DNA from: Pseudomonadota bacterium
GTDB lineage: Bacteria > Myxococcota > Myxococcia > Myxococcales > Myxococcaceae
Reading direction: 5' to 3'
Assembly (NCBI GenBank): GCA_023426545.1
Contig: JAFAAN010000139.1
Coordinates: 56,208 to 120,207, forward strand
Length of the DNA: 64,000 nt
This document shows positions 26,182-34,926 of this stretch, piece by piece (the first letter of the stretch is position 1; every line of letters starts with the position of its first letter). Both the position numbers and the translations under genes were made by a program. The notes below the pieces were generated by a model. That model was not told where the DNA came from, did no database searches, and saw nothing but the letters and a program-made list of their open reading frames with translations.

Positions 26182-26982
26182 TCAGGGTGGCGCGGAGGGG
26201 CCGACGCGGCCCCAGACGACGTCCGTGAAGCGCGAGCCGGGCTCTTCCACGAGCCCGAGCTTGCGCAGGTCGTCCGTGTACTTCGCGCCCTTCACCACCA
26301 CCCACCGGCGTGCCACGCGCCGGGCCTCGGCCAGCGTCTCCGGCGTCAACGGCGCGTGCTCCGCGAAGCGGCGGAGCATCTCGAACGCGGGCTGTGCCTT
26401 CCGCGGCTTGGCGAACATCGGGTCGAAGAAGACGACGTCGAACGAACGGGACGGCGCCGCCTTGAGGTACTCGCGCGCGTCCGCGTGCAGCACCTCGATG
26501 GGGCCCGAGTCCTCGCCCAGCGGATAGCGCCGCAGCCCCTCCCCCGCCACGGCCGCCAGGGCCAGGCTCTGCTCCAGGCCCACCACCCGCCCCGTGGGCC
26601 CCACGGCCAGCGAGGCCACCATCGCGTCCTGCGCCAGTCCCAGCGTGCAGTCCAGCACGGCGTCACCCGCGTGAAGCTCCGCCACCCGAGCGAAGGCATC
26701 CGGCTCTCCCGCGCGCAGCCGCATCCGGCGCAGGTGCGCCATGCCCGCGTGGAACCCGAACGAGCCCTCCGGGTCCCAGAGCGTCACCCCATCCCCGCCG
26801 ACCACGAGGAGCGCCGCCGCCCTGGTCCCCAGCCACGGCGCCACGCTCTCCTTCGCTTGCCGGGGAAGGAAGGGCACGCCCCAGCGCGCCCCCACCGCAC
26901 GCGCCTCACGGACCTGCGCCGCATTCACCTTCGTGCTCGTCGTCACCGCCAGCGGTACCAGGGCCACCTCCTCCATGGGCAT
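26182..26982 (-). CDS. RsmJ-like class I SAM-dependent methyltransferase
   Basis: 266 residues. The SAM-binding motif I is AVLDCTLGLAQDAMVAS, an unusual GxGxG variant shared with RsmJ, followed by VVGLEQS (motif II acidic residue), VLHADAREYL and the catalytic-type motif IV VVFFDPMF. This DPMF element is characteristic of the 16S rRNA m2G1516 methyltransferase family RsmJ, so rRNA guanine methylation is the best guess. Two ATGs close together (26982 and 26976) are possible starts. It is convergent with the nucleotidase gene. Confidence 0.82.
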   Translation of the reverse strand: MPMEEVALVPLAVTTSTKVNAAQVREARAVGARWGVPFLPRQAKESVAPWLGTRAAALLVVGGDGVTLWDPEGSFGFHAGMAHLRRMRLRAGEPDAFARVAELHAGDAVLDCTLGLAQDAMVASLAVGPTGRVVGLEQSLALAAVAGEGLRRYPLGEDSGPIEVLHADAREYLKAAPSRSFDVVFFDPMFAKPRKAQPAFEMLRRFAEHAPLTPETLAEARRVARRWVVVKGAKYTDDLRKLGLVEEPGSRFTDVVWGRVGPSAPP

Positions 26983-27125
26983 CCAACATGCCCGCCGCCC
27001 GGGAGCAATCAGTTCCTCCACGCATGGCGCTTCGTGCCTCGCCGCGGAGGCCCTACCGCCCCCAAGCGCGCTGCTGGCGCTCCCGCGCCCGCGGCGACCC
27101 GCCGAGTGGGCGGCCCTCATCCGAA

Positions 27126-29291
27126 TCAGGAGGCGTCCACCGCCTGGAGCTTCCGGCCGCCCTGCATCATCGCCACGGTGACGGACTGGTTCCGGCCGTT
27201 GCGCTTCGAGTGGTAGAGGCACTGGTCGGCCAGGTCGATGAGCTGCTGCTTCTCCATGGCGCTGTCGGGGAAGGTGGCGATGCCCAACGACATGGTGATC
27301 TTCAGCGGCCCCATCTCCGTCTGGAACGTCTCCGCCTTCACGGCCTCGCGGATGCGCTCGGAGATGGTGAAGGCGCCCTTGGCGTCCGTCTCCGGCATGA
27401 TGATGACGAACTCCTCGCCGCCGTAGCGGGCCACCACGTCCGTGTCGCGCGCCATCGACTTGATGATGCGGGCCACGCCCTTGAGCACCATGTCGCCCGT
27501 CGGGTGGCCGTAGGTGTCGTTGACGCTCTTGAAGTGGTCCACGTCGGTGAGGACGACCGAGCACTTGCGCTGGTAGCGCCGCGCCTGGGCGAGGATCTCG
27601 TCCGCCTTCGCCTGGAACGTGCGGTGATTGAACAGGCCGGTGAGGCCGTCCGTGGTGGCCATGCGCTCCATCTGCTCGAAGAGCTGCGCGCGGAGCACCG
27701 CCTGCGCCGCCTGGATGGCGATGACTTCGATCATCCGCAGCACGTCCTGCTCGAACGCCGCCTTCTTCCGCGAGCCCGCCACCAGCGTGCCCAGGATGCG
27801 GTCACCCGCCACCAGCGGGAAGATCTTCAGCGCGCCCAGGCCGCGAATCTGCGTCTCGTCGTCGAAGATGACCTGCCGGTCCATGGCCTTGATGTCCCGG
27901 CCCGGCAGCGGCGCCCCGTAGCGGACCACGTTGGCCACCAGCCCGTTGTTGTCCTCGAAGCTCTGCCCGGTCAGCGCCTGCCCCTGCGCCGTCACGCCGG
28001 ACATGCGCACCACGCGGTGCATGCGCTTGCCCTCGACCTCGGACACCAGCGTCACCGCGCAGAAGTCCAGGCCCGCCAGCTGCCGGGTGCTCTCCAGCAC
28101 CGCCACGAACACCTGGTCCGGGCTGCCAGCGCGGTTGAGCTCCTCGATGGCGCGGAAGAAGCGGTCCTTCTCGTCGCGCGTCTTGCGGATGTAGCTCATC
28201 ACCCGCTCCACCTCGATGGAGCGCAGCACCTCACCGGCGATGGTGGTGAGCAGCTTCTCGTCCTGGTCGCTGAAGGGCTCGTTCGCCAGCCGGTCCGCCA
28301 CCAGGACGCCGCGCACCAGCCCGCTGGCCTCCAGGATGGGCACCGCGAGCAGCGCCTGCGCGCCGGGTCCGCCGCCCTCGTAGTACGTCACGCCCTTGAG
28401 CCCGTGCTGCGAGTTCATCCGCACCGGGGCCCGGCGCTTGAGCACGCCGCCGATGATGCCCTCGCCCGCGTTGAAGCGCTCACGCTGCACGCGCTCGGAA
28501 CCAGAGCGGCAGTCGTACAGCTTCAGGCTCCGGTCGTCGGACGTGAGCAGGAAGGCGGCGCAGGTGTACGTGCGCAGCCCCGTCTCGGCGATCTCCAGCG
28601 CGGCCTGAACGGCGCCCTCGATCTCCTTCACCGAGGCCACCAGCCACTTCTCGTCCGAGCTCATCCCGCTGAAGCTGTCCTGCGTGCCCGACGACACCAG
28701 CCGGAAGGTGCGGGCCCGCTCCTCCACCTCGCGGATGCGCTTCTGCACCGCGTCGCTCTCCGCCTTGCGCGCCGCGGCGATGCGCGTCGCCAGCACCAGG
28801 TGGTAGAGGCCGGAGAACAGGACGAGGAAGGCCACGTGCGTCAGGTAGCCCGCCGGATTGGGCACCGGCCCGCCCAGCGTCACCAGCGCGTCGAACACCA
28901 GCGCCACGCCCAGCAGCGTGAGGCCCGCGTTGCGCGGCAGGAAGGCCACCAGGAAGGCCATCAGCAGGTAGACGATGGGGAACAGGTCCCCACCCCCAAT
29001 GGCCACCACCACGAAGGCCGCGGAGATGAGCGCCCCGCCAAACTCCAGGTCGTCGCGCAGATCGATGACGGCGCCCACCGCGCCGCGCATGGCCCGGCGC
29101 CACGCGGCCACCGCGATGCCCACCAGCAGGCAGCCCACCAGGGCCGCCTCCGTCCACCCCAGCGTCTGCAGTCCGCGGAAGCCGCCGCGCGCCAGATGGA
29201 TGAACGTGGCGAGCGAGGCCGCGGCGGGGATGGACCGGACCACGAGACGCAGCAACCTTCCGGGAGACGGAAATTCGGGCAGCGACGTCAT
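27126..29291 (-). CDS. membrane diguanylate cyclase with GAF domains
   Basis: 721 residues. The N-terminus has about six hydrophobic segments (for example AALVGCLLVGIAVAAW and VAFLVLFSGLYHLVLATRI). Two GAF-like domains follow, roughly residues 230-370 and 400-540. The C-terminal GGDEF domain has an intact active site ARYGGEEFVIIMPE and an RDTD inhibitory (I) site five residues upstream, so it should make c-di-GMP and be feedback-inhibited. It overlaps the FtsB-like gene by four bases (ATGA). The signal sensed is unknown. Confidence 0.94.
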   Translation of the reverse strand: MTSLPEFPSPGRLLRLVVRSIPAAASLATFIHLARGGFRGLQTLGWTEAALVGCLLVGIAVAAWRRAMRGAVGAVIDLRDDLEFGGALISAAFVVVAIGGGDLFPIVYLLMAFLVAFLPRNAGLTLLGVALVFDALVTLGGPVPNPAGYLTHVAFLVLFSGLYHLVLATRIAAARKAESDAVQKRIREVEERARTFRLVSSGTQDSFSGMSSDEKWLVASVKEIEGAVQAALEIAETGLRTYTCAAFLLTSDDRSLKLYDCRSGSERVQRERFNAGEGIIGGVLKRRAPVRMNSQHGLKGVTYYEGGGPGAQALLAVPILEASGLVRGVLVADRLANEPFSDQDEKLLTTIAGEVLRSIEVERVMSYIRKTRDEKDRFFRAIEELNRAGSPDQVFVAVLESTRQLAGLDFCAVTLVSEVEGKRMHRVVRMSGVTAQGQALTGQSFEDNNGLVANVVRYGAPLPGRDIKAMDRQVIFDDETQIRGLGALKIFPLVAGDRILGTLVAGSRKKAAFEQDVLRMIEVIAIQAAQAVLRAQLFEQMERMATTDGLTGLFNHRTFQAKADEILAQARRYQRKCSVVLTDVDHFKSVNDTYGHPTGDMVLKGVARIIKSMARDTDVVARYGGEEFVIIMPETDAKGAFTISERIREAVKAETFQTEMGPLKITMSLGIATFPDSAMEKQQLIDLADQCLYHSKRNGRNQSVTVAMMQGGRKLQAVDAS

Positions 29292-29569
29292 GGGGACTCC
29301 AGGTGGAAGACAATCTCGCCCGGCTTCACGTAGCCGAGCTCTTCACGCACGGCACGCTCCAGCGCGGCCGGGTCCTTGCGCAAGGCGGCAATCTCGTTGC
29401 GAAGGGCCTCGTTCTGGGCAGCCAGGGAGCGGTTGCGCGCCTGCACCGACGCCACGTCCTGGCCCAGCGAGAGGTAGCGGCGAAAGCCGTTGGCGTCCAC
29501 GACGGACACCAGGCTCAGGGCCACAGCCACCCCCACCGCCACCACCAGGAACTTTCGCCTCGCCGTCAT
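29288..29569 (-). CDS. FtsB/DivIC-family septum formation initiator-like protein
   Basis: 93 residues. One membrane segment near the N-terminus (FLVVAVGVAVALSLVSVVD) is followed by a coiled coil (VQARNRSLAAQNEALRNEIAALRKD) and the family's C-terminal ending ERAVREELGYVKPGEIVF. This is the FtsB/DivIC architecture that links FtsL and FtsQ in the division complex. It is translationally coupled to the diguanylate cyclase gene, an unusual pairing. Size and motif support the assignment; FtsB as opposed to a DivIC-like paralogue cannot be decided. Confidence 0.9.
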   Translation of the reverse strand: MTARRKFLVVAVGVAVALSLVSVVDANGFRRYLSLGQDVASVQARNRSLAAQNEALRNEIAALRKDPAALERAVREELGYVKPGEIVFHLESP

Positions 29570-29643
29570 GAACGCGGAGGACCGTACCAGTGGCCCCCTG
29601 CCCCGCAAGATTTCCGCTCCAGGCCTGTAGCAACCCCACGAGG

Positions 29644-30159
29644 CTAGGGGGTCTGCGCGAGCAGCTTCTCCACGGCCTTGGCCATGTCGGCGTGCGACTC
29701 CACCCCGTGCCAGCCCGCCACCGCGCGGCCCTGGCGGTCCAGCAGCACCGTGGTGGGCAGCCCCTGGATGGCCCCGAACACGCTGTGCCCCTCGATCATC
29801 GCGGCGTCGGCGATGAGCACCGGATAGCGCAGCGCGTAATGGTCCGCGAAGGGCGCCAGCACCTTCTCCCCTTCCAGGTCCATGCCCACCGCCACCACCT
29901 GGAAGCCCCGGGCAGCGTAGTCCTTCTGGAGGGCCTCCAGGGTGGGCATCTCCGCAAGACAGGGAAAGCACCACGTCGCGAAGAAGTTGACCAGGACCAC
30001 CTTGCCGTCCAGCGCGCGCGCGTCGTACGGCGTGGGCCCCACGGCGGGCAGGTTGAGGGCGTTCAGGAACGCGTGCCCCGCTTCCACGGGGCGCGTGCCC
30101 CGGCACCCCGCCAGCGCCACCAACGTCACGAGTGCGGCCCGTCGCAGCGCCCGGGACAT
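29644..30159 (-). CDS. TlpA-like thioredoxin lipoprotein
   Basis: 171 residues. The signal peptide ends LVALAGC, a good lipobox. A thioredoxin fold follows with VLVNFFATWCFPCLAEMPTLEAL; the WCFPC active site and the cis-proline region GLPTTVLLDRQG are intact. TlpA/ResA-type proteins reduce or exchange disulfides in the periplasm, for example in cytochrome maturation. The start is the ATG at 30159 or a GTG at 30168 that overlaps the fur stop (GTGA); both give the same signal peptide. Confidence 0.92.
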   Translation of the reverse strand: MSRALRRAALVTLVALAGCRGTRPVEAGHAFLNALNLPAVGPTPYDARALDGKVVLVNFFATWCFPCLAEMPTLEALQKDYAARGFQVVAVGMDLEGEKVLAPFADHYALRYPVLIADAAMIEGHSVFGAIQGLPTTVLLDRQGRAVAGWHGVESHADMAKAVEKLLAQTP

Positions 30160-30164
30160 GCGGT

Positions 30165-30641
30165 TCACGCCCCCGCGGCGAGGGCACCGCCCCGCTGACA
30201 GTCTGGGCACAGCCCGTACAGCTCCATCTTGTGGGACGTCACCTTGAAGCCGTGCCGGCGGGCCACCGCGTCCTGGAGCGCCTCGATGCGCTCGTTCTCG
30301 AACTCGATGATGGTGCCGCAGCGGGTGCAGACGAGGTGGTCGTGGTGGTCGCGGCCCGCCGCCGTCTCGTAGCGCGTCTGCCCGTCGCCGAAGTTGCGCG
30401 CGTGGGCCAGGCCGCACTCGCTGAGCAGCTTCATGGTCCGGTACACGGTGGCGACGGACACCTTGGCGTCCTGCTCGCGCACCTTGTTCCACAGCTCCTC
30501 CACCGACAGATGCCCCCCCACGGCGAAGAACGTGTCGATGATGAGGCTGCGCTGACGCGTGCTCTTCAGGCCATGCTGGGCCATGTACCGGGCAAGCACT
30601 TCATCCTTGTCGCGGTCGTCGTGGTGGTGGCTGTTGCTCAT
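30165..30641 (-). CDS. Fur family transcriptional regulator
   Basis: 158 residues. The winged helix reads LKSTRQRSLIIDTFF ... VSVATVYRTMKLLSECGL. The regulatory metal site is HDHLVCTRCGTIIEF, and the C-terminal CPDC makes a second cysteine pair, so it binds structural zinc. The N-terminus has an extra HHHDDRD metal-binding-like stretch. It is a Fur or PerR/Zur-type repressor; the class cannot be told. It is transcribed just before the TlpA-like gene, with overlapping ends, so it may control its own operon. Confidence 0.93.
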   Translation of the reverse strand: MSNSHHHDDRDKDEVLARYMAQHGLKSTRQRSLIIDTFFAVGGHLSVEELWNKVREQDAKVSVATVYRTMKLLSECGLAHARNFGDGQTRYETAAGRDHHDHLVCTRCGTIIEFENERIEALQDAVARRHGFKVTSHKMELYGLCPDCQRGGALAAGA

Positions 30642-31029
30642 GTCGAATCCTTCAATGTCGCCGCGGGTCCGCGCCTGCATCCGGCGCTCGTGGGGGGCCC
30701 GCCGCTGCCCCTCCCTCCGCCTGTGTTGTAACCAATCCGGTGAGCCGCCGCGACCCGGTCGATTCCCAACGGAGGTTCCCCTCCGGAGAAGAAATCGTCA
30801 TGGGCAAGTGTTGGTCTCCGGACGCGGCGCGCCTGATACCCTCGCCCCCCCCCCAGTGCAACGCCTGGCGTCCGGCCGGAGGGGGCGCCTCCCCACCTAC
30901 CCGCCCCTCCTCGCGGCTTGCACTTGGCGTAGGCTGTTTAGATTGGAATCGGACTGGCTCATTGACACCCGTCTACTCGCGAAGATAGAGGCATCCGCCC
31001 TCGTAAACGAGCAATTTTCCGCTACTTTC
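30642..31029. other. divergent intergenic region between fur and the gene at 31030
   Basis: About 390 nt. It holds the promoter at 30962-30989 and a short inverted repeat (CGGAGG-N4-CCTCCG at 30770-30785). No other gene or repeat is supported; short open frames here lack ribosome binding sites. Confidence 0.5.
30962..30989 (+). promoter_or_regulatory. sigma70-like promoter of the gene at 31030
   Basis: TTGACA (30962-30967) and GATAGA (30984-30989) are separated by 16 nt, and the start codon is 41 nt downstream. The flanks are slightly AT-richer than the genes. Confidence 0.5.
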
Positions 31030-32229
31030 ATGAACAGTCCCTGGCAGAGAAGACGGCAGCCCGACGACGTCCCCACCCCCGTGGCGGTTGCCGTCTCGGA
31101 TTTCTGCCGGCGCGCGAAGGCGCCCGCACCGGCACCCGAGGTCCGCGAGGCCCTGGCCCTGCTGACCGAGGCGGATGACTTCCGCGTTCGCGCCCTGACG
31201 GATGGCGAGCCCGAGGCCTCGCCGCTGGGGCCCTTCGCCGTCATCGACATCCTCAGCGGCACCCAGGCCTCGGTGGCCGCGCAGCGGCAGTCCTGCGGCT
31301 TCTACGAGGTGGCCCGGGAGCTGGCCCACGTGCGCGATCAGAAGACGCCGCCACCGGCGCCCATGACCGCCGAGCCCCTGACCTTCGCGCCGCCCCCCGC
31401 CCCTTCGGTGGACACGGCCGCCGGCAAGAAGGGCGGGAAGGCCGCGAAGGAGGACCTGGAGGCCACCGTCAAGGAGCGCATCGCCCCGCGCAAACGCGCT
31501 CCGGCCGAGGACACCACCGCCGACTTCACCGAGGAGCCCGCCCTCTCCCGCAGGGAGCTGCCGCGCCCCCGGGGCCGCTTCACCCGCGTCGAGGCGCCGC
31601 GCGCGTCCTTCCTGGAGCTGACGCGGCTGTCCGGCAAGCCCACCGTGGAAGCCGCCCTGGAGGCAAACGAGCACCGCTTCGCGCTGCTCCGCAACCTGTC
31701 CCACCGCTTCAACGGCTCCCGGGGCGAGCTGACCCAGGTGGACCTGGAGAACGTCCTCCGCGACCACGGGCTGATGGACGCCCTGGTGGAGAAGGAGCGC
31801 CGCATGGTGCTGGACGGCTACACCGCCCAGCGCGGCGCCGCCGGCCGCGTGGCCTGGGCCCTGGGCCTGAGCCCCTCGGAGCTCCAGCGGCTCGTGTCGG
31901 TGCTGGCGCTGACGGAGGAGGTGGAGGCCCTGCGCGAGCGCTTCCGCCGCGAGGCCCTGGCCACCCCCCACCTGACGCACCGGTTGGACCTGCTCGGGCG
32001 CGAGAAGTACCTGACCGACCTGGGCATCCAGAAGAAGTTCGCCGACACGCTCCGCAAGGAGCTGGAGCGCCTGGTCGGCGACGTCCTGCCCGAAGCCGAC
32101 GACCTGCACGGCCTGGCGGACGCCGTCGCCCGCAAGCACGGCGCCCCGGCCGAGCTCGTCTACCGCGCCTTCGAGCGATTGGGACTGGCGGAAGGGCTGC
32201 GAAAGCAGCTCCTGGCCAGCTCCTCTTGA
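31030..32229 (+). CDS. hypothetical protein, C-terminal helical domain
   Basis: 399 residues. The first 190 or so are low-complexity and Pro/Ala/Lys-rich with charged patches. From about residue 200 on it is all-helical (GELTQVDLENVLRDHGLMD, LSPSELQRLVSVLALTEEVEALRERFRRE, IQKKFADTLRKELERLVG). No motif is recognised. The start at 31030 lies 40 nt after a sigma70-like promoter (TTGACA, 30962; GATAGA, 30984). An upstream in-frame extension to 30559 is rejected because it overlaps fur. It is the first of four plus-strand genes. Confidence 0.7.
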   Translation: MNSPWQRRRQPDDVPTPVAVAVSDFCRRAKAPAPAPEVREALALLTEADDFRVRALTDGEPEASPLGPFAVIDILSGTQASVAAQRQSCGFYEVARELAHVRDQKTPPPAPMTAEPLTFAPPPAPSVDTAAGKKGGKAAKEDLEATVKERIAPRKRAPAEDTTADFTEEPALSRRELPRPRGRFTRVEAPRASFLELTRLSGKPTVEAALEANEHRFALLRNLSHRFNGSRGELTQVDLENVLRDHGLMDALVEKERRMVLDGYTAQRGAAGRVAWALGLSPSELQRLVSVLALTEEVEALRERFRREALATPHLTHRLDLLGREKYLTDLGIQKKFADTLRKELERLVGDVLPEADDLHGLADAVARKHGAPAELVYRAFERLGLAEGLRKQLLASSS

Positions 32230-32257
32230 ATCACCCCCTGACGAGGCACAGAGAACC

Positions 32258-32548
32258 ATGCCCATCTACGAGTACTCCTGCCAGAGCTGTGGAAAGATGA
32301 TCGACGTGCTGCAGAAGATCTCCGACCCCGCGCCCGCCACGTGCACCGCGTGCGGTGCGGAGGGCTCGCTGAGCAAGGTCGTCAGCCGCTCGAGCTTCGT
32401 GCTCAAGGGCGGCGGCTGGTACTCCGACCTGTACAGCTCCACGAAGAAGGACGGCGGCTCCTCGTCGAGCAGCAGCACTTCGTCGTCCACTTCGGCCAGC
32501 ACGCCCGCCCCGGCGCCGGCTGCCTCGGCTTCGAGCGACAAGTCGTAG
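32258..32548 (+). CDS. FmdB family zinc-ribbon protein
   Basis: 96 residues. It begins MPIYEYSCQSCGK and continues with ATCTACGAEG, the paired-cysteine ribbon that defines the FmdB family, followed by VVSRSSFVLKGGGWYSDLY and a Ser-rich tail. FmdB proteins are small putative regulators of unknown partner. The gene follows the hypothetical protein by 28 nt and may be in the same transcript. Confidence 0.92.
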   Translation: MPIYEYSCQSCGKMIDVLQKISDPAPATCTACGAEGSLSKVVSRSSFVLKGGGWYSDLYSSTKKDGGSSSSSSTSSSTSASTPAPAPAASASSDKS

Positions 32549-32612
32549 CCCCCCATCAGGGGGGAGGCCGAAAATTCGCTCTGGGCGTGAGAGCAGCGCA
32601 CACTCACGTCCC

Positions 32613-32816
32613 GTGCCCTTCCCCCCTTCCAAGCGTCCTCCCCGTCACTGCGCGCTGTGTGGCCATCCGGAGCTGACGGATGCCCGTGGGCTCGGCCGTT
32701 TCCTGCTCGTCGCGGATCCGCACGGCCGAGGTCCCGTCTGCCCTCCCCAGCGAGGATGTCGCGGCGGCAAGCGGGAGGCGCTGGCATCGACACCGCTGAC
32801 GCAGCCGGCCCGGTGA
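32613..32816 (+). CDS. small cysteine-rich protein
   Basis: 67 residues from a GTG start. It holds CALCGHPE near the N-terminus and two further cysteines (VCPPQRGC) 25-30 residues later, a possible zinc knuckle. It has no recognisable family. The gene sits between fmdB-like and the lipoprotein gene in the same direction, 64 nt after the first. The GTG start and small size leave the call moderate. Confidence 0.4.
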   Translation: MPFPPSKRPPRHCALCGHPELTDARGLGRFLLVADPHGRGPVCPPQRGCRGGKREALASTPLTQPAR

Positions 32817-32859
32817 GCTAATCAGGACACCTGCCGCGCCCTGTCCCCGCGGAGGTGCC

Positions 32860-33612
32860 ATGTCGCTCGTCCCACGCCGACTCTCTTCGTTGTCCGTCCT
32901 CCTGCTGGCCGCGCTCGGCGCCGGCTGCGCGTCCCAGACGCGCATGCCCCCCGAGGCGCGGACGGCGCTGAACCAGTCCCTCTCGGGCCCGGAGGCGGAG
33001 CAGTACCTGCGCGTCTCCAGCAACGTGACGCCCCTCTTCGGCGACGCCTCCAAGCGCCTGCTGACGCCCTACGCGCCCGAGGACGTCCGGTTGCTCGACG
33101 ATACGAAGGGCAACCCCATCAACCCCGGCGCCGTGGAGCGCGTGCTGCCCGCGGGCACGAAGGTGCGCATCACCCGCGTGGAGTTCCCCACGTCCTGGGT
33201 CATCACCGAGCGCGTCCTCTACAGCCCGCGCGACTGGCCCTGGGTGTACCTGACGGAGGCCGGCGCGCCGCCCTCCGCCCCGCCCCTCATCCTGGTGCTG
33301 CCGCCCAACCTGGACCGCCCCGAGGACTTCCGCGCCGAGCTGGAGAAGTACCTGTCCGCGCGGGACCTGAAGCCCACGCTGGACGCGCTGCCGCCCGCAG
33401 TGCTGGAGGCCGTGCGCGAGAAGCGCCTGGTGGCCAACATGACGGCGGACGCCGTGCGCATGGCCTGGGGCCCGCCGGAGACGGTGCGGCGCTCGCTGGA
33501 GGGCGCCTCGCGGAACGAGGAGTGGACCTATCCCGGGGGCCGCCGCCGGGTGTTCCTCACCGACGGCCGCCTCGCGCGCGCGGAAGAGGCCGGCGCACCG
33601 CTCCTGCCCTGA
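32860..33612 (+). CDS. putative lipoprotein
   Basis: 250 residues. The signal peptide ends LAALGAGC, a good lipobox. Then come a helical part and beta strands (VERVLPAGTKVRITRVEFPTSW ... VLYSPRDWPWVYL), a helix-rich part (FRAELEKYLSARDLKPTLDAL) and a C-terminal segment (MTADAVRMAWGPPETVRRSLEG ... YPGGRRRVFLTDG) like the SmpA/OmlA (BamE-type) small-domain pattern MTxxxVxxxxGxP. This suggests a BamE-like fold at the end; the family is not certain. Confidence 0.72.
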   Translation: MSLVPRRLSSLSVLLLAALGAGCASQTRMPPEARTALNQSLSGPEAEQYLRVSSNVTPLFGDASKRLLTPYAPEDVRLLDDTKGNPINPGAVERVLPAGTKVRITRVEFPTSWVITERVLYSPRDWPWVYLTEAGAPPSAPPLILVLPPNLDRPEDFRAELEKYLSARDLKPTLDALPPAVLEAVREKRLVANMTADAVRMAWGPPETVRRSLEGASRNEEWTYPGGRRRVFLTDGRLARAEEAGAPLLP

Positions 33613-33639
33613 GAGCCGCCGCGCAGGCCGAACAGGTGG

Positions 33640-34359
33640 CTAGCGGCGGCGGCGCTTGCCACCGCCGCGGCCGCCGGACTTGCGGGCCGCCTGGGCCTCG
33701 CCGGGCCGGGTGAGCCGGGGCAGGTCTCCGGCCATCACCGGCCAGAAGTCCCCCTTGAGCAGCTCCGCCACCAGCTCGGCCTGGGTCTGCACCGGCCGCT
33801 TGAACATCGTGGCGCCGCGGCCCACCTCGTCGAGCGAGCCCCGGGCGTCGCTGCCGCCCACACAGGGGAGCTTCATCGCGGCCGCGGCCTCTACGGCCAG
33901 GTCGTTGGACGTCTGCTTTACCCGGGCGTTGTAGCCCTCCACGGCGCTCAGCACGCTCAGGGAGCGGATGAAGTCCATGGCCGGGTGCTGCGAGTCCCGG
34001 TCATACGGCCGCGCGGCGACGATGGCCGCGCCCAGGGCCTTCACCTTGGGCAGGCACTCGGCGGCGCTCCATGGCTTCTCTCGGTTGCTGCCCCACATCT
34101 GCACCGGCTCGGGCGCCAGCTCCGGCTTCGGGAAGAAGCACAGGTACTGACCGCGGTCGGTCAGCAGCTCCAGCCCGACGAAGACCTTCAGCTTCGACTT
34201 CGCTCCAATCTCGAAGAGCTCGTCGCAGCCGTCCTGGGTGTTCGTCTCGGTGAAGGCCACCCCGTCCAGGCCGAACAGCGCGGCCCGCTCCAGCACGGCG
34301 CGAGGGTCCAGCTCGCACCCCTTGGACAGGTGGGAATGGGCGTGCAGGTCGATCAGCAT
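33640..34359 (-). CDS. PHP-domain phosphoesterase
   Basis: 239 residues. MLIDLHAHSHLSKG is the first PHP metal motif (HxH) and FTETNTQDG, GLELLTD and GGSDAR supply further metal ligands. The tail is Gly/Arg/Lys-rich and could bind nucleic acid. PHP proteins hydrolyse phosphate esters such as histidinol phosphate or oligonucleotides; the substrate is not clear here. It ends 27 nt from the convergent lipoprotein gene. Confidence 0.88.
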   Translation of the reverse strand: MLIDLHAHSHLSKGCELDPRAVLERAALFGLDGVAFTETNTQDGCDELFEIGAKSKLKVFVGLELLTDRGQYLCFFPKPELAPEPVQMWGSNREKPWSAAECLPKVKALGAAIVAARPYDRDSQHPAMDFIRSLSVLSAVEGYNARVKQTSNDLAVEAAAAMKLPCVGGSDARGSLDEVGRGATMFKRPVQTQAELVAELLKGDFWPVMAGDLPRLTRPGEAQAARKSGGRGGGKRRRR

Positions 34360-34421
34360 GGGCGCTGCTCCCTAACAGGCTCCCCCAAGGCCTGTCGAGC
34401 CTGCAACGCCCTGCCGGAGGC

Positions 34422-34691
34422 TCAGGCGAAGGCGTAGGACTGGAAGGCCCCCTGGTTGGCCTGCGTGTTCTTCTCCTCGTAGGTCCGGATGAGGTAGCCC
34501 ATCAACATCAGCGAGGACGTGTTCTCCAGCACCCGGGACGGATCCTTGGAGATGAGGTTCGCACTGTAGTTCAGGAAGAACTGGGCCAGCTCCTCCCCCG
34601 CTTCCTTGACGATGAGCGCATTCAGCGCGGAGGGTTCCATCGTCCGGATGGTGTTGATGAAGTCTACGGCCAGGTCCTTCTTCGTCTTCAT
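34422..34691 (-). CDS. small conserved-looking helical protein
   Basis: 89 residues, no signal peptide. The sequence is helical throughout (LAVDFINTIRTMEPSALNALIVKEAG, SLMLMGYLIRTYEE). A purine-rich stretch with GGAAGG precedes the ATG. It is separated from the PHP gene by 62 nt and both are on the minus strand. I do not recognise a family. Confidence 0.6.
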   Translation of the reverse strand: MKTKKDLAVDFINTIRTMEPSALNALIVKEAGEELAQFFLNYSANLISKDPSRVLENTSSLMLMGYLIRTYEEKNTQANQGAFQSYAFA

Positions 34692-34813
34692 GTCCACGGG
34701 CCTTCCCCCTTCCCCACTCCTCCGCCACTCGCGGCCCCCTGCCACGAGCGCCCCACGCTTCCAGGTACGACCCGAGCAACATAGGCACGCGCGGGACGCT
34801 GCAAACCCCCGGA

Positions 34814-34855
34814 CCCGGCTGATCAACGCCCCCACTGCGGGGAAGCCGGGTTTTT
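34814..34855 (+). terminator. hairpin with T-run before the 34927 gene
   Basis: CCCGGCT (34814-34820) pairs with AGCCGGG (34844-34850), a further CCCC/GGGG pair closes the inner loop, and TTTTT follows (34851-34855). It reads as a rho-independent terminator in the plus direction, although the nearest plus-strand gene upstream ends at 33612. The T-run overlaps the -35 element of the next gene, so it probably insulates that promoter. Confidence 0.7.
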
Positions 34856-34883
34856 GACACCCCGGAATGGCACGTGCGATAAC
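34854..34883 (+). promoter_or_regulatory. sigma70-like promoter of the small gene at 34927
   Basis: TTGACA (34854-34859) matches the -35 consensus fully, and GATAAC (34878-34883) follows after 18 nt. The start codon is 44 nt further on. The element is AT-richer than its flanks. This is the best promoter match seen in the window. Confidence 0.65.
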
Positions 34884-34926
34884 TTCCTATTGTCCTGAAT
34901 CAGCACCGCACAAGGAGTGGCAGGCG

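Noticed and set aside
30740..30988. 82-codon plus-strand frame upstream of 31030
   Set aside because: Composition is Pro/Arg/Ser-rich as in shadow frames, no Shine-Dalgarno sequence, and it overlaps the proposed promoter.
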